A DNA stretch of 64,000 nt from Clostridium zeae (GCF_017312485.1 NZ_BMBA01000001.1:1254396-1318395); one strand, 5' to 3'. Positions 8,577 through 18,173 are shown, counted from the stretch's first letter. Numbers and translations: made by a program. Notes: generated from the sequence alone by a model not told the origin.

Positions 8577-9257
8577 TTGTTAGGTACTTTAGTAAACTTT
8601 GGGGCTATAGTCATTGGAGGCATATTGGGATTACTCTTAAAAGGAGGAATTCCAGAAAAATTAAGCAAAACTATTATGAATGGTCTTGCTTTGTGTGTTT
8701 TGTATATAGGTATTTCTGGTACCTTAAAAGGAGATAATCCACTATTAATAATTATATCAATTGCAGTGGGAGCTTTAATTGGTGAGCTTATTGATATAGA
8801 TAACTTACTAAGTAAATTCGGGGTATTCATTGAGGAAAAGTTTAATAAAATGACTAAAAATTCCCCTATTGCTGAAGGTTTTGTCACTTCATCCTTATTA
8901 TTTTGTGTTGGAGCTATGGCAATAGTTGGTTCCCTACAAAGTGGTCTTGAGGGCAATCATACCGTATTGTTTAATAAGTCCATTCTAGATGGTATTTCAT
9001 CAATAGTTTTTGCTTCAACACTTGGTATTGGTGTTATATTTTCTGCCTTTGCAGTATTAATATATCAAGGAGCAATAACACTACTTGCTACACTTATTCA
9101 AGGAATCTTAACAACTACAGTGATAAACAGCATGACGGCAGTAGGAAGTTTGCTTATTATTGGTTTAAGCTTTAATATGCTAGGTATTACTAAAATTAAG
9201 GTAGCGAACCTACTTCCTGCTATAATAATACCTATGATATATTCTTTTTTTGCATAG
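8577..9257 (+). CDS. DUF554 family membrane protein (YqgA/YdfK-like)
   Basis: 226-aa polytopic membrane protein with about seven hydrophobic segments rich in glycine and isoleucine. The N-terminal GTLVNFGAIVIGGILGLLLK and central CVGAMAIVGSLQSGLEG motif are typical of DUF554. Function is not established for the family. I place the start at TTG 8577, because GGGGGGA lies 7 nt before it; an upstream TTG at 8562 overlaps that ribosome binding site. It follows the M20 amidohydrolase by 31 bp. Confidence 0.85.
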   Translation: MLGTLVNFGAIVIGGILGLLLKGGIPEKLSKTIMNGLALCVLYIGISGTLKGDNPLLIIISIAVGALIGELIDIDNLLSKFGVFIEEKFNKMTKNSPIAEGFVTSSLLFCVGAMAIVGSLQSGLEGNHTVLFNKSILDGISSIVFASTLGIGVIFSAFAVLIYQGAITLLATLIQGILTTTVINSMTAVGSLLIIGLSFNMLGITKIKVANLLPAIIIPMIYSFFA

Positions 9258-9291
9258 TTAAAGACTTCTATTAGTATCTAATTTAGAAAAC

Positions 9292-9332
9292 AAGCAGTAT
9301 AACTTTCTATTCATCTATAAAGTTATACCGCT
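9292..9332 (+). terminator. Hairpin downstream of DUF554
   Basis: AGCAGTATAACTTT pairs with AAAGTTATACCGCT (one mismatch) around a 13-nt loop. A weak T-tract means it may aid termination together with the next hairpin. Confidence 0.45.
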
Positions 9333-9347
9333 AAATATAAATCTGTG

Positions 9348-9400
9348 AAAAAAATCGCTGAAGTAGCTTTCTTCAGTGATTTTTTTGTGCATCTACCTTT
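9348..9400. repeat. Dispersed terminator-like repeat, copy 1
   Basis: Hairpin AAAATCGCTGAAG/CTTCAGTGATTTT followed by a T-run and the tail GTGCATCTACCTTTACTG. Hairpins with nearly the same tail occur at 24243 and 32777, so this is a repeated module that also acts as a terminator. Confidence 0.65.
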
Positions 9401-9404
9401 ACTG

Positions 9405-9439
9405 TAAAAAAATCAGCTTACATAATACTTGTAAGCTGA
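9405..9439 (-). terminator. Intrinsic terminator of lysC
   Basis: TCAGCTTAC/GTAAGCTGA stem, read on the minus strand into a run of U (plus-strand A-run 9405-9412), 8 bp beyond the lysC stop. Confidence 0.8.
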
Positions 9440-9446
9440 CTTTATA

Positions 9447-10646
9447 TTATAAATTAAAATGCTTAGCTGCTGTTTCAATAGCTTTAAGCTTGTACTCTTG
9501 CTTTATCGCACAGGTAATTCTGATTTCAGAGGTTGTTATCATCTTAACTTCTATATTAGCTTCAGAAAACACCTTGAATAGTCTTGCCGCAACCCCAGTA
9601 GTATTTTTCATACCTAACCCTACTAGTGAAAACTTTGTTATATCTTCATCAATTAGTATATTGTCTTTGCTTGAAAAATCAGTCAGTATTTCCATGCACT
9701 CCTTTATTTCATTCTTAGGTATTGTGAATGATACATTTACTAAATTATCCATCGGAGCTGTTTGAGATATCATATCTATATTAATTTTTCTATTTGCAAT
9801 AGCTTCAAATAAATCTGATAAAATATTTATATTAGAAGATAAGTTTTGTACCGTTACCGATACATCCTCATCGCTAGTTGCAAGACCTGTTACTGGTTTA
9901 CTCTCTAAATTCATATCCTTTACCCCCTTAATTACTGTTCCTTTAATATCACTACAACTGAGTCCTACATATATAGGAATGTCATACTTTTGTGCGAGTT
10001 CAACACTTCTAGAATGCATTACTTGAGCACCAAGACTAGCAAGCTCAAGCATCTCTTCATAATCTATAAAATCAAGTTTCTTTGCTTCCTTAAACTTTCT
10101 TGGATCGCAGCTATATATACCATCTACATCAGTATATATTTCACAGTCTCCTTTAAGCTTTACAGCCAGTGCCACTGCTGAAGTATCAGAACCACCTCTT
10201 CCAAGGGTTGTAATGTCCCCAATTTCATTTACTCCTTGAAAGCCTGCAACAATAACAATCTTTCCTTCGTTAAGACTACTTTCTATCTTCTTTACATCAA
10301 TATCATCAATTAGAGACTTTCCATAAATACCTGAAGTCTTTATTCCGATTTGATATGCTGTATAGCTTATAGCATCATATCCTTTACTCTTTAACGCCAT
10401 AGCTAAAAGTGAAGCGGAAATAATTTCACCTGTTGAAATTAACGCATCCATCTCTCTTTTGTCAGGATTGTCGCTAACTGACATTGCAAGATTAATTAAA
10501 TCATCAGTAGTATCCCCCATAGCTGAAACTACTGCAACTACGTTATTCCCTGCATTTTTCTTTTTGATAAGTTTATCTGCTACTTTTTGAATTTTTTCAG
10601 CAGTAGCCACTGAACTTCCACCATATTTCTGTACTATTGTCTTCAA
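9447..10646 (-). CDS. lysC: Aspartate kinase (aspartokinase)
   Basis: Phosphorylates L-aspartate with ATP, the first step of lysine, diaminopimelate, threonine and methionine synthesis. 399 aa, monofunctional. The amino-acid kinase domain has the signature QKYGGSSV at residues 6-13, a GRGGSDTSAVAL nucleotide site and TDVDGIYSCDPR. The last about 150 residues are two ACT domains, the usual place for lysine/threonine feedback (ISQTAPMDNLVNVSF, TTSEIRITCAIKQEY). The start is TTG at 10646 with GGGGG in front. A lysine riboswitch and an attenuator hairpin lie upstream, so expression should fall when lysine is plentiful. The terminator follows within 10 bp; single-gene unit. Confidence 0.95.
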   Translation of the reverse strand: MKTIVQKYGGSSVATAEKIQKVADKLIKKKNAGNNVVAVVSAMGDTTDDLINLAMSVSDNPDKREMDALISTGEIISASLLAMALKSKGYDAISYTAYQIGIKTSGIYGKSLIDDIDVKKIESSLNEGKIVIVAGFQGVNEIGDITTLGRGGSDTSAVALAVKLKGDCEIYTDVDGIYSCDPRKFKEAKKLDFIDYEEMLELASLGAQVMHSRSVELAQKYDIPIYVGLSCSDIKGTVIKGVKDMNLESKPVTGLATSDEDVSVTVQNLSSNINILSDLFEAIANRKINIDMISQTAPMDNLVNVSFTIPKNEIKECMEILTDFSSKDNILIDEDITKFSLVGLGMKNTTGVAARLFKVFSEANIEVKMITTSEIRITCAIKQEYKLKAIETAAKHFNL

Positions 10647-10802
10647 CTAGAAGCCCCCTTTTTATAAAATTTCCCCAAGGCTGTTGCTGCTTAAATTATT
10701 ATTTTCTACAAGTATTCTTTACACATCATTAGAAACAATCAATATTTATTATATGAAATGTATTATAAATCATTTTTTAAAAAGAATCTCATATTTGGCT
10801 TC

Positions 10803-10840
10803 AATAAAATAAATGCAGCCAAGGTACACCTTAGCTGCAT
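10803..10840 (-). terminator. Riboswitch-controlled attenuator of lysC
   Basis: ATGCAGCTA-AGGTGTACCT-TGGCTGCAT hairpin followed on the minus strand by TTATTTTATT. It lies between the lysine aptamer and the lysC start, the expected expression platform. Confidence 0.75.
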
Positions 10841-10857
10841 AAAAACACAAAAATATT

Positions 10858-11056
10858 AAATACGCATCTCGTGTCACCTTGTAGCTCTCCACTTATAAAT
10901 TTAAGTGACAACTATACATATCTTATACGCATAGCCAGAGAATATATTTGCTGTACACTCTCTTCGGCTGTTGCTCCTTTCTTCATGAATCATCGCCTAC
11001 CAGCTACTCATGAGTACTTTTAACATCCAGCACCTCTACCCTAGGTTTCTTTAGAT
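10858..11056 (-). ncRNA. Lysine riboswitch (L box)
   Basis: Read on the minus strand, the leader holds the conserved L-box pieces in order: GGGTAGAGGTGCTGGATG, then GAAGAAAGGAGCAACAGCCGAAGAG, here split as GAAGAAAGGAGCAAC and AGCCGAAGAG, then paired arms around the later TGTCACTTA / TAAGTGG and GGTGACACGAGATGCG. Position upstream of aspartokinase agrees with the known role: lysine binding promotes the downstream terminator. Exact ends of P1 are approximate. Confidence 0.9.
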
Positions 11057-11400
11057 AATATTAAGTTCACTTTATGCTAACATATTATCAAAAACTTTTC
11101 AATACCTAAATTAAACATATTAAAATATTTTTCTCATTAAAGATATTTCTAGGCTTTGTATACATAAGGAATATTTATTCATTAATTGTATATTAATCGT
11201 AACATAATCTGTTAAGTCTTATAATATATTCATACACCGCCAATTGATTTTAAATTTATAAAATAATTAGATTGCATTTTTGGCTAACTCTTATTTATAA
11301 TAATTATTAATTGATGATGATTACTATAGATGTGCCACTTAATTTCACCGCGGCGCTTAGCAGCATTAAACATTTAGATATATTACTTAGGAGAATATAT
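11057..11400. other. Divergent intergenic region lysC leader / dusA
   Basis: Contains the promoter of the lysC leader and the leader of dusA. No further aptamer or gene is seen; an apparent N-terminal extension of dusA from 11311 has no ribosome binding site. Confidence 0.4.
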
Positions 11401-12426
11401 ATGAACAATACTTTTAACCACTTAATAAGCATTGCACCAATGGTCGATAAGACAGATAGGCATTTCAGATACTTTGCTAGACTATTAACTAAAAAGACTT
11501 TACTATATACTGAAATGATTACAGCTCAAGCAATAATAAATGGAGATAAAAAAAAGCTCTTAGATTTTAATCCTTTTGAAAACCCAATAGCTCTACAAAT
11601 CGCAGGATCTAATCCTGAAGAGTTATATAAGGCAGTGAAAATAGCAGAAGAATGGAATTACGATGAGATAAACTTAAACGCAGGCTGCCCTTCAGATAAA
11701 GTTTCAGGAAATATGATGGGTGCATCACTTATGGCTTATCCCGAGTTAATAGCTGAAATGATTTCTTCAATGAAGAGTGCAACTAAAAAGCCTGTTACAG
11801 TAAAACATAGAATAGGAATTAGTAGTTCTAAAGTTATTTCTTCCTTTATGCCTTATGGATCCTTTAATGATTTCAACCATCTTTCAGACTTCATGAGCAT
11901 AATAAATAAGGCAGCTCCAGATAGAAATATACTACATGCTAGAATAGCTATTTTAGAAGGCTTAAGTCCTAAGGAAAATAGAGAGATTCCCCCTCTGGAC
12001 TACGCCATGGTATATACTATAAAAAAAGAGTTTCCAAATTCTATTATTGAGATAAATGGAGGAATCAAAACCTTGGATGACATACACCACCATTTAACAC
12101 ATGTAGATAGTGTTATGATTGGAAGAGAAGCATATTCAAACCCTGCTTTTATAGCTAGATTTGACTCTTTCTACGATTCTAAACCTACAGGACAATTGAC
12201 AAGAAGAGCTATTATCGAAGGTTTCATACCATACATCAAGGACTTAGAAATCAAAGGGGAAAATACTCACTTAGCTTTATCACACATACTAGGTTTATTC
12301 CAAAATCAATCCGGTAGTACTATGTGGAAGAGATTGATTTCAACACCTTCAAATGGAACTAAAAGTAGTCTATTAAGTGATGCTTTAGCTTCTTTACCAC
12401 AAGATGTACTAGATAAAGAGCTATGA
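11401..12426 (+). CDS. dusA: tRNA-dihydrouridine synthase, DusA-like
   Basis: Flavin enzyme that reduces uridines in the tRNA D-loop using NADPH. 341 aa from the ATG at 11401, which has TAGGAGA 7 nt upstream; the frame opens earlier but without a ribosome binding site. The TIM-barrel shows the FMN/substrate signature SIAPMVDKTDRHFR, the catalytic cysteine C96 in NLNAGCPSDKV, KHRIGI, EINGGI and the closing GREAY phosphate-binding motif. The opening TDRHFR and the C-terminal helical region with GLFQNQSGSTMWKR resemble DusA (U20/U20a) more than the DusB usual in Firmicutes. Two-way terminator follows. Confidence 0.88.
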   Translation: MNNTFNHLISIAPMVDKTDRHFRYFARLLTKKTLLYTEMITAQAIINGDKKKLLDFNPFENPIALQIAGSNPEELYKAVKIAEEWNYDEINLNAGCPSDKVSGNMMGASLMAYPELIAEMISSMKSATKKPVTVKHRIGISSSKVISSFMPYGSFNDFNHLSDFMSIINKAAPDRNILHARIAILEGLSPKENREIPPLDYAMVYTIKKEFPNSIIEINGGIKTLDDIHHHLTHVDSVMIGREAYSNPAFIARFDSFYDSKPTGQLTRRAIIEGFIPYIKDLEIKGENTHLALSHILGLFQNQSGSTMWKRLISTPSNGTKSSLLSDALASLPQDVLDKEL

Positions 12427-12456
12427 TATTTAAATTTTCAATTTACTTATACATTA

Positions 12457-12487
12457 AAAAAAGAGTTTGAGAAATCTCAAACTCTTT
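12457..12487. terminator. Bidirectional terminator between dusA and hydA
   Basis: Perfect stem GAGTTTGAGA/TCTCAAACTC with a 2-nt gap, flanked by A-run and T-run, serving the two convergent genes. Confidence 0.9.
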
Positions 12488-12498
12488 TATCAATCATC

Positions 12499-14232
12499 TT
12501 ACTTTGTTTTAGGTGTATATTTGTGGTGTAGTAAATGATGTGCTCTACCTTCACCTGGAGTTCCCATATAAGTTTCATACATCTTTAATAATGCAGCATT
12601 TTCATGAGACTTTCTCTTTGCCATACCCTTATCTTGATTGTAAAGTACAGATGCTCTTACTGTCTTTATATCTACTGTTTCTAATGTAGCTGAGTTAACA
12701 TGAGGTTGTCCACCACCATTTACACAACCACCTTCACAGGCCATAACTTCGATAAAGTGGTATTCCTTTTCTTTCATTCTGTTAGAGTTCATAAATTCGA
12801 ATAAATTAGCAGATCCATTTACAACAGCAATGTTATAGTTGTTTCCACCTATTTCAACTGTAGCTTCCTTTATTCCATTTAAGCCTCTTACTATTTCGTA
12901 ATCAACATTTTCAAGATCTTTCTTTTCAACAAAGTCTTTAGCAGTTCTTAATGCTGCTTCCATAACTCCGCCTGTTGCTCCGAATATAGTACCAGCACCA
13001 GTGTATTCACCCATAGCTGGATCAGCTATACCATCTTCTAGAGCTGCAAAATTCATTTTAACTTCTTTGATCATCTTAGCAATTTCTCTTACAGTTAAAA
13101 CTGCATCAATCTGTCTAAGTCCGTTGATTTCCATTTCTGGTCTATCAGCTTCAGCCTTCTTTGAAGTACATGGCATAACTGTTACAGTAAATACATTCTT
13201 AGGATCTAATCCTGCTATTTCTGGATAGTATGTTTTAGTTGCTGTACCAAATATTTGTTGTGGTGACTTAGCTGATGAAAGATTTCCAAGCATTTCTGGG
13301 AAATAGTTCTCAACTTGTCTAACCCAACCTGGGCAGCAAGAAGTAAACATTGGGAATGGTCCATTTGCTTCTATTCTTTGAATTAATTCTGTAGCTTCTT
13401 CCATGATAGTCATGTCAGCTCCAAAGTTTATATCAAAAATTTTATCAAAACCTAAATTTCTTAAAGCCGTATAAGCTTTTCCTGTTACATCTACTCCAAA
13501 TCCCATATTGAATAATTCACCTAAAGAAGTTCTTACAGATGGAGCCATAGCAACTATTACGTGCTTTTCTGGATCAGCTAAAGCTTCTTTAACTCTATCA
13601 ATATGAAGTTTTTCTGACAATGCATCTACTGGGCAAGCTATAATACATTGTCCACATAATAAGCAATTAGTATCATCAAAGCACTTACCGCTTTCATTTC
13701 CTATAACCTTTTGTCCATCTTTTTCAACAAACTTTATTGAGCTTGTTCCAGTCTTCTTCTCACACTTAGCAACACATCTACCGCAAAGTACACATTTAGT
13801 TCTGTCAATTACAAGTGAAGCACTTCTATCATCAACGTATTCTGACTTATCAGCCACTACGAATGGTTTAGACGCTTTCGCTTTAGTTTTAATTACTAAC
13901 TTTAAGAATTCACAGTTTTCTCTTCTCTTACAAGGTCCACACTTGAATTCATGTCTATCAAGCATAGTTGACACTCTTTCTTTTACGTGGTTTTGTACTC
14001 TTTCAGAATTAGTTGTTATAACCATTCCGTCTTCTACATATGTATTGCAAGAAGTTGCTAGTTCATCTCTTCCTTCGATTTCAACTACACACACTCCACA
14101 GTTACCAACATCGTTACAATCTTTTAAAAAGCAAAGTGTTGATATATCTATTCCGTTATCTCTAGCAAGTTTTAGGATTGTCATATCTTCATTTACTTGT
14201 ACAGCATTACCGTTTAATATTATATTTTTCAT
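12499..14232 (-). CDS. hydA: [FeFe] hydrogenase, CpI type
   Basis: Evolves H2 from reduced ferredoxin in the cytosol, the main electron sink of clostridial fermentation. 577 aa with the complete monomeric CpI layout: plant-type [2Fe-2S] domain (C34, C45, C48, C62), the His-Cys3 [4Fe-4S] site (H94, C98, C101, C107), two ferredoxin-like [4Fe-4S] clusters (C147/150/153/157 and C190/193/196/200), then the H-cluster domain with FTSCCPGW (C300), MPCTSKKAE (C355) and EVMACEGGCVNGGG (C499, C503). All ligands are intact. The start ATG follows AGAGGTGAAAG. Maturation genes hydEFG are not in the window. The upstream region has unusual inverted repeats (listed separately). Confidence 0.97.
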   Translation of the reverse strand: MKNIILNGNAVQVNEDMTILKLARDNGIDISTLCFLKDCNDVGNCGVCVVEIEGRDELATSCNTYVEDGMVITTNSERVQNHVKERVSTMLDRHEFKCGPCKRRENCEFLKLVIKTKAKASKPFVVADKSEYVDDRSASLVIDRTKCVLCGRCVAKCEKKTGTSSIKFVEKDGQKVIGNESGKCFDDTNCLLCGQCIIACPVDALSEKLHIDRVKEALADPEKHVIVAMAPSVRTSLGELFNMGFGVDVTGKAYTALRNLGFDKIFDINFGADMTIMEEATELIQRIEANGPFPMFTSCCPGWVRQVENYFPEMLGNLSSAKSPQQIFGTATKTYYPEIAGLDPKNVFTVTVMPCTSKKAEADRPEMEINGLRQIDAVLTVREIAKMIKEVKMNFAALEDGIADPAMGEYTGAGTIFGATGGVMEAALRTAKDFVEKKDLENVDYEIVRGLNGIKEATVEIGGNNYNIAVVNGSANLFEFMNSNRMKEKEYHFIEVMACEGGCVNGGGQPHVNSATLETVDIKTVRASVLYNQDKGMAKRKSHENAALLKMYETYMGTPGEGRAHHLLHHKYTPKTK

Positions 14233-14441
14233 TCTTTCACCTCTGATTAAAATATCATTTGAATAAATGCGACTTTTAGTAAGGCTTTGCCTTACATCTT
14301 GTACTTCTTATAATCAAAATCATAATGTGCATTTATATTTTAGCAGATTGTTAAAGAAAATCCTATGTAATATTTTAAATTAAATTTATTTTTTTCTCAT
14401 AAAAACGTTTACAACGATGGTGTTATGAAAAATTTTTGTTT

Positions 14442-14471
14442 TTATCAAAAAAACCTATGTTTTTTTGATAA
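14442..14471. promoter_or_regulatory. Perfect palindrome upstream of hydA
   Basis: Arms TTATCAAAAAAA and TTTTTTTGATAA (12 bp, perfect) around CCTATG, about 210 bp upstream of the hydA start codon. Could be an operator or a two-way terminator-like element. It does not match the clostridial Rex consensus. Confidence 0.45.
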
Positions 14472-14644
14472 TTTAATTAGTCTGAAAATTGGAAAATTAG
14501 CCTAATAACTTCACTCAGTTAAAGTTTAGCAATTTTGTCGGAATTGTCAATACAAAACTTTGTTATTTTTTTAACCTACTTTCCGTCAAATTTTAATCCT
14601 TTTTAGAAAATTTTCATAAATTAAGTTTCTATAGTATAGATCAA

Positions 14645-14726
14645 CCACTTCATAAGTAAATTTTTATTTTCAAATTCTCCTCTCAGAACCTAGAGAGGCT
14701 TTGAAAATAGTTTTTGGAATGAAGTG
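14645..14726. repeat. Imperfect inverted repeat, dispersed family B
   Basis: Outer arms CCACTTCAT/ATGAAGTG with an inner pairing TTTTCAAA/TTTGAAAA and an internal CCTCTC/GAGAGG hairpin. Related sequence (TTCTCCTCTCA... followed by CATCTTTAT) occurs at 55768-55835, and looser kin near 40425-40525. Confidence 0.5.
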
Positions 14727-14744
14727 CTTCATCTTTATATAAAA

Positions 14745-14835
14745 ATGTACCATTTCGCTCCGAACTCTATTTTAAATTATTTCACGTCTTCAGTTGAAAT
14801 AATTTAAAATAGAAGTTTATTACAAAATGGTACAT
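14745..14835. repeat. Long near-perfect inverted repeat between hydA and degV
   Basis: Inner arms 14766-14784 and 14795-14813 are 19 nt and perfectly complementary; outer arms 14745-14754 and 14826-14835 (ATGTACCATT/AATGGTACAT) add a further 10 bp. The transcript would be a roughly 90-nt hairpin. It lacks a terminal U-run, so it is not an ordinary terminator. Confidence 0.65.
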
Positions 14836-14860
14836 ATATATTGTTTTTATTTAAATTAAT

Positions 14861-15721
14861 TTATCTAAGAGGATTCTTTGTGTAATAAGCTAAACCTACA
14901 GTTGCTGGGCCTACATGTAATCCTATAACTGGCCCTATATCACATAATTGTACTTTTGTTTTTACTATTTCCTCTATGGTTTTTGCTAGTTCTTTTCCTT
15001 CTATCTCTGAATTTATATGATGCACAACTACTTCACCTAAATTATTTTTATCTATATCTTTCCTAAAAGCTTCAACAATTGTGTCTATAGCTCTCTTCTT
15101 TGTCCTTACTTTCGCGAATATTGAAGTTTTTCCATTCTCAACAGTAAGTATAGGACGTATCTTAAGGAAAGCTCCTATTAGTGCAGATGCTCCACCTATT
15201 CTTCCACCTTTTTTTAGATAATCTAACGTATTAGGAACAAATAAAAATCTACTTCTTTGTTTCATTTTTTCCACTTCGTCTACAATATCCTCAATTGATT
15301 TTCCTTCATGAGAAGCTTTTGCAGCTGCAAGTACAGCATATCCCATCTGCATGCAATTTGACTCTGAATCAAGGATCTCTATTTTACCATCAGGATATTT
15401 GTCCAATATCATTTCTTTCACAAGATTTGCACTTGAATATGTACCACTCATTTCAGATGACAAAAATATCCCAACTATTGAGTTTTTCTTCAAAATTTCT
15501 TTTTCAAATATTTTATAAAGATCTTCCAAGCCAGGTTGAGAAGATGTTGGTATTTCATTAGATATTAATATTTCTTCATAAAAAGCGGCCCTATCCATAG
15601 TAGTTTCATTATAACTTTGACCTTGAAATATTACATTTAATGGACATACAGAAATATCATATTTTTTAATCAAGTCCTCCGGTATATATGAGGTACTGTC
15701 TGTTATTATTTTTATACTCAA
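14861..15721 (-). CDS. DegV family fatty-acid-binding protein (FakB-like)
   Basis: 286-aa DegV protein. Family members bind a fatty acid and, as FakB, present it to the kinase FakA for phosphorylation and entry into phospholipid synthesis. The N-terminal IITDSTSYIPEDL, the SSEMSGTYSSA loop and the C-terminal GPVIGLHVGPATVGLAYY motif are typical. The reading frame begins with TTG at 15721, with GGAGGT 9-10 nt upstream. No fakA gene is adjacent. Soluble, cytosolic. Which fatty acid it prefers is not readable. Confidence 0.9.
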   Translation of the reverse strand: MSIKIITDSTSYIPEDLIKKYDISVCPLNVIFQGQSYNETTMDRAAFYEEILISNEIPTSSQPGLEDLYKIFEKEILKKNSIVGIFLSSEMSGTYSSANLVKEMILDKYPDGKIEILDSESNCMQMGYAVLAAAKASHEGKSIEDIVDEVEKMKQRSRFLFVPNTLDYLKKGGRIGGASALIGAFLKIRPILTVENGKTSIFAKVRTKKRAIDTIVEAFRKDIDKNNLGEVVVHHINSEIEGKELAKTIEEIVKTKVQLCDIGPVIGLHVGPATVGLAYYTKNPLR

Positions 15722-15807
15722 GATTATTACCTCCAGTAAGATTCTTTGTCTAAAATTATACTCTTTTATATAAATTAATACAAATAATTCCTACTACTAT
15801 ATAATTT

Positions 15808-15845
15808 ATAAATGCTTGTAAAAGATAACTTTTACAAGCATTTAT
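15808..15845 (-). terminator. Terminator of the VIT/vWA gene
   Basis: Perfect 17-bp stem ATAAATGCTTGTAAAAG/CTTTTACAAGCATTTAT with a 4-nt loop, just past the stop at 15852. Confidence 0.8.
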
Positions 15846-15851
15846 AGAATC

Positions 15852-18173
15852 TTATATCAACTTTAATATAGCATATTTGGCCACATCTCTTATATCTTCT
15901 TTTAAATTGTATTGTATATTTTCAAACAACTGCTCACTATCAATAGCTTCTGAGGTTATAAAGCTTATTGCAATTTCAGTAATTATATCAAATCTATTAA
16001 GTTTCATTAGTCCCTCTAATGCAGCATATTCGTTATATTTAATTACTTCTTTGATTACATTCACAGCTTCAACTATATCTTGTTCTGTCTTTGATCTAAG
16101 TAATCCTTTTTTCTCAACAGCCTTGAATGTACTTAATGTTAGCATACAAAGATTCTCATCCAATAACTCTTCAACATCAGTTAAGGTTCTAGCTACATAC
16201 TTTATGCCTTTATCTATCTGCTTGTTATAAAGATTTAAATCTTCCTTACCTAGCCCAAAAGCAATCAATGATAAACATGTATTTTCTATCCTGTCATATA
16301 AAGTACTTTCCTCTGAATTATCAAATGACCCTTCTGCAAATTGATTCCTAGCAATAAGTTTTAATAATTGATCTCTGGAAACTTCTTTCTTTGCTTCAAC
16401 TTTAGGTCTACTTTTATTCAACTTTTCAGAGGTATTATAAAGGAAACGCGGCGAATCTATGAAATATCCACTTGCAAAATCTTTCAAAGCTTCCTCAGAA
16501 ACTATAAGCGGAACTGTCTTTCTAATTATTGCTCCCAAAACTGGTTCTTGGAAACTTTCCACCATAAGAAGTTCTGTTTCTTCACTTAATATTCCGCTCT
16601 CTTTAGATATTTCTATTATCTTGTTCCTCATTGACTCAGCAATTTCTCCACGCTCGCCTCTCATTCTCTCACTTATAGATTCTATACGCATTCTACTCCA
16701 AGCTTTTCTTATAAGATCTACGTTTTCTTCTAAGTCAAAAGAATCCATATTTATAGTAACACTATAATCCTCTTCTCCAACCTTTCCTATTATGCTTATA
16801 TCACCTTCAATAGCTCCCTTAACCAGTGCGAATATGGAGAACTGTTCTCTATCGTAAAGATACTCAATACTTCTTGGATAAGTTCTTAAAACCTCTAAAT
16901 TTCCCCAGTCAATTTTTAACACATCTATCTGAGGACTATTTATTCTGCTAAATTGTCTTACTACCAAATCTTCAATTTTTTCATCATAATAAATGAATTC
17001 TGGCTTTCCATAACCTATCTCAGCAATTTTGTTTATAAAATAACTATTTACGGATGTGTCCATACCAAATGGGAATATTCTGTTATCACCAATGTTTTCT
17101 TTTACATAATTTAAGATTATATCTTCTTCTTCATCCTCCACATTATCATCTGTAAATAACAAAATCGTAGAATCACCTTGCTTATTTTTCTCATTTAAAG
17201 CTATCTTTAAAGCTTCGATCAGGTTTTCTTCCTCGCTGCTTGGTGAAAGCGAATTAATAAATTCACTAGCTTTTCTTAAGTTTTCTTGAGTATATAGCAC
17301 CTTCCCTTGCTCTGAAAAAATTAAAATTTCCTCATCAAAAGCTATAATGTTAAAGGTATCATTGTCATCTAGATTTCTTAAACAAAGCTGAAGAGCATTC
17401 TTTCCTTGTTCTAGCTTTTCTCCCATCATAGAGTTTGATTTATCTAAAATGAACATATAATTATTTCCACTATCATTTAGCTCTTCATCAAGTTTTGGGA
17501 AAATATTTAAGTAAAGTATTGATTCTTCTTTCTCTTCATCAACGGTATAATACATGCCACTTGCTTCTATAGGACATTTTTCTGTTAGATCAAGTATAAA
17601 ATCTCTATCTAATAACTCTCCATCCTCAAGAGTTATCTTGCATAAAGTCTCATCTTCTCTCTCTATATTTATTTTATGTGAAGACGATTCTATAAGCATC
17701 TCCCCCATGGACTTAACTATGATACTGAAATAAAACTTATTAGGTATTAATCCATTGGTTATTATTTTAGGAAGCACTAAGCTATATCCATCATCCTCAT
17801 ATGGCATATGATCCATATAAGATACCTTTATTTTTACTAGCTCGCTAGGTAATATATCTTTTATGGTTAGTTTATATAAATTATTCTCATAACTCTCTAA
17901 TTTGAGTGGGTTAATCCCATCCTGAAGTACATCACTATAAATCTTCTCTACATCAGCTTTTCCTTCAACCACAGACTCTAAAATCCTATCTCCTATTCTA
18001 ACTTCTAATCCAGTTAACACACCGGTTTCTGTCATTGGAAAAGCGTATTCTCCATCTATTGTTTTTCCAGTATTATTTTTAAATGATTGAGATAATGTGA
18101 ACTCTACAAATTCACCGCATATATGACCATTAATACTCAATCTTTCTACTGTTACATCACTTAAGCTCATCAT
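15852..18173 (-). CDS. VIT plus von Willebrand factor A domain protein
   Basis: 773-aa protein. An N-terminal VIT (vault/inter-alpha-trypsin) domain (residues about 5-130: VEFTLSQSFKNNTGKTIDGEY, here split as VEFTLSQSF and GEYAFPM) is followed by a vWA domain with an intact-looking MIDAS, DKSNSM at 244-249, LSPSSEEENL and LLFTDD near 340. The C-terminal 250 residues are helical and of unknown role, after a linker rich in Lys/Glu. There is no signal peptide or membrane anchor, unlike many VIT-vWA surface proteins, so a cytosolic scaffold or chaperone-like role is more likely. The start ATG has AGGAGG 7 nt before it. DUF4003 lies upstream on the same strand but has its own terminator. Confidence 0.85.
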   Translation of the reverse strand: MMSLSDVTVERLSINGHICGEFVEFTLSQSFKNNTGKTIDGEYAFPMTETGVLTGLEVRIGDRILESVVEGKADVEKIYSDVLQDGINPLKLESYENNLYKLTIKDILPSELVKIKVSYMDHMPYEDDGYSLVLPKIITNGLIPNKFYFSIIVKSMGEMLIESSSHKINIEREDETLCKITLEDGELLDRDFILDLTEKCPIEASGMYYTVDEEKEESILYLNIFPKLDEELNDSGNNYMFILDKSNSMMGEKLEQGKNALQLCLRNLDDNDTFNIIAFDEEILIFSEQGKVLYTQENLRKASEFINSLSPSSEEENLIEALKIALNEKNKQGDSTILLFTDDNVEDEEEDIILNYVKENIGDNRIFPFGMDTSVNSYFINKIAEIGYGKPEFIYYDEKIEDLVVRQFSRINSPQIDVLKIDWGNLEVLRTYPRSIEYLYDREQFSIFALVKGAIEGDISIIGKVGEEDYSVTINMDSFDLEENVDLIRKAWSRMRIESISERMRGERGEIAESMRNKIIEISKESGILSEETELLMVESFQEPVLGAIIRKTVPLIVSEEALKDFASGYFIDSPRFLYNTSEKLNKSRPKVEAKKEVSRDQLLKLIARNQFAEGSFDNSEESTLYDRIENTCLSLIAFGLGKEDLNLYNKQIDKGIKYVARTLTDVEELLDENLCMLTLSTFKAVEKKGLLRSKTEQDIVEAVNVIKEVIKYNEYAALEGLMKLNRFDIITEIAISFITSEAIDSEQLFENIQYNLKEDIRDVAKYAILKLI

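Noticed and set aside
12950-14266. Long plus-strand open frames over hydA
   Set aside because: Shadows of the hydrogenase gene without ribosome binding sites.
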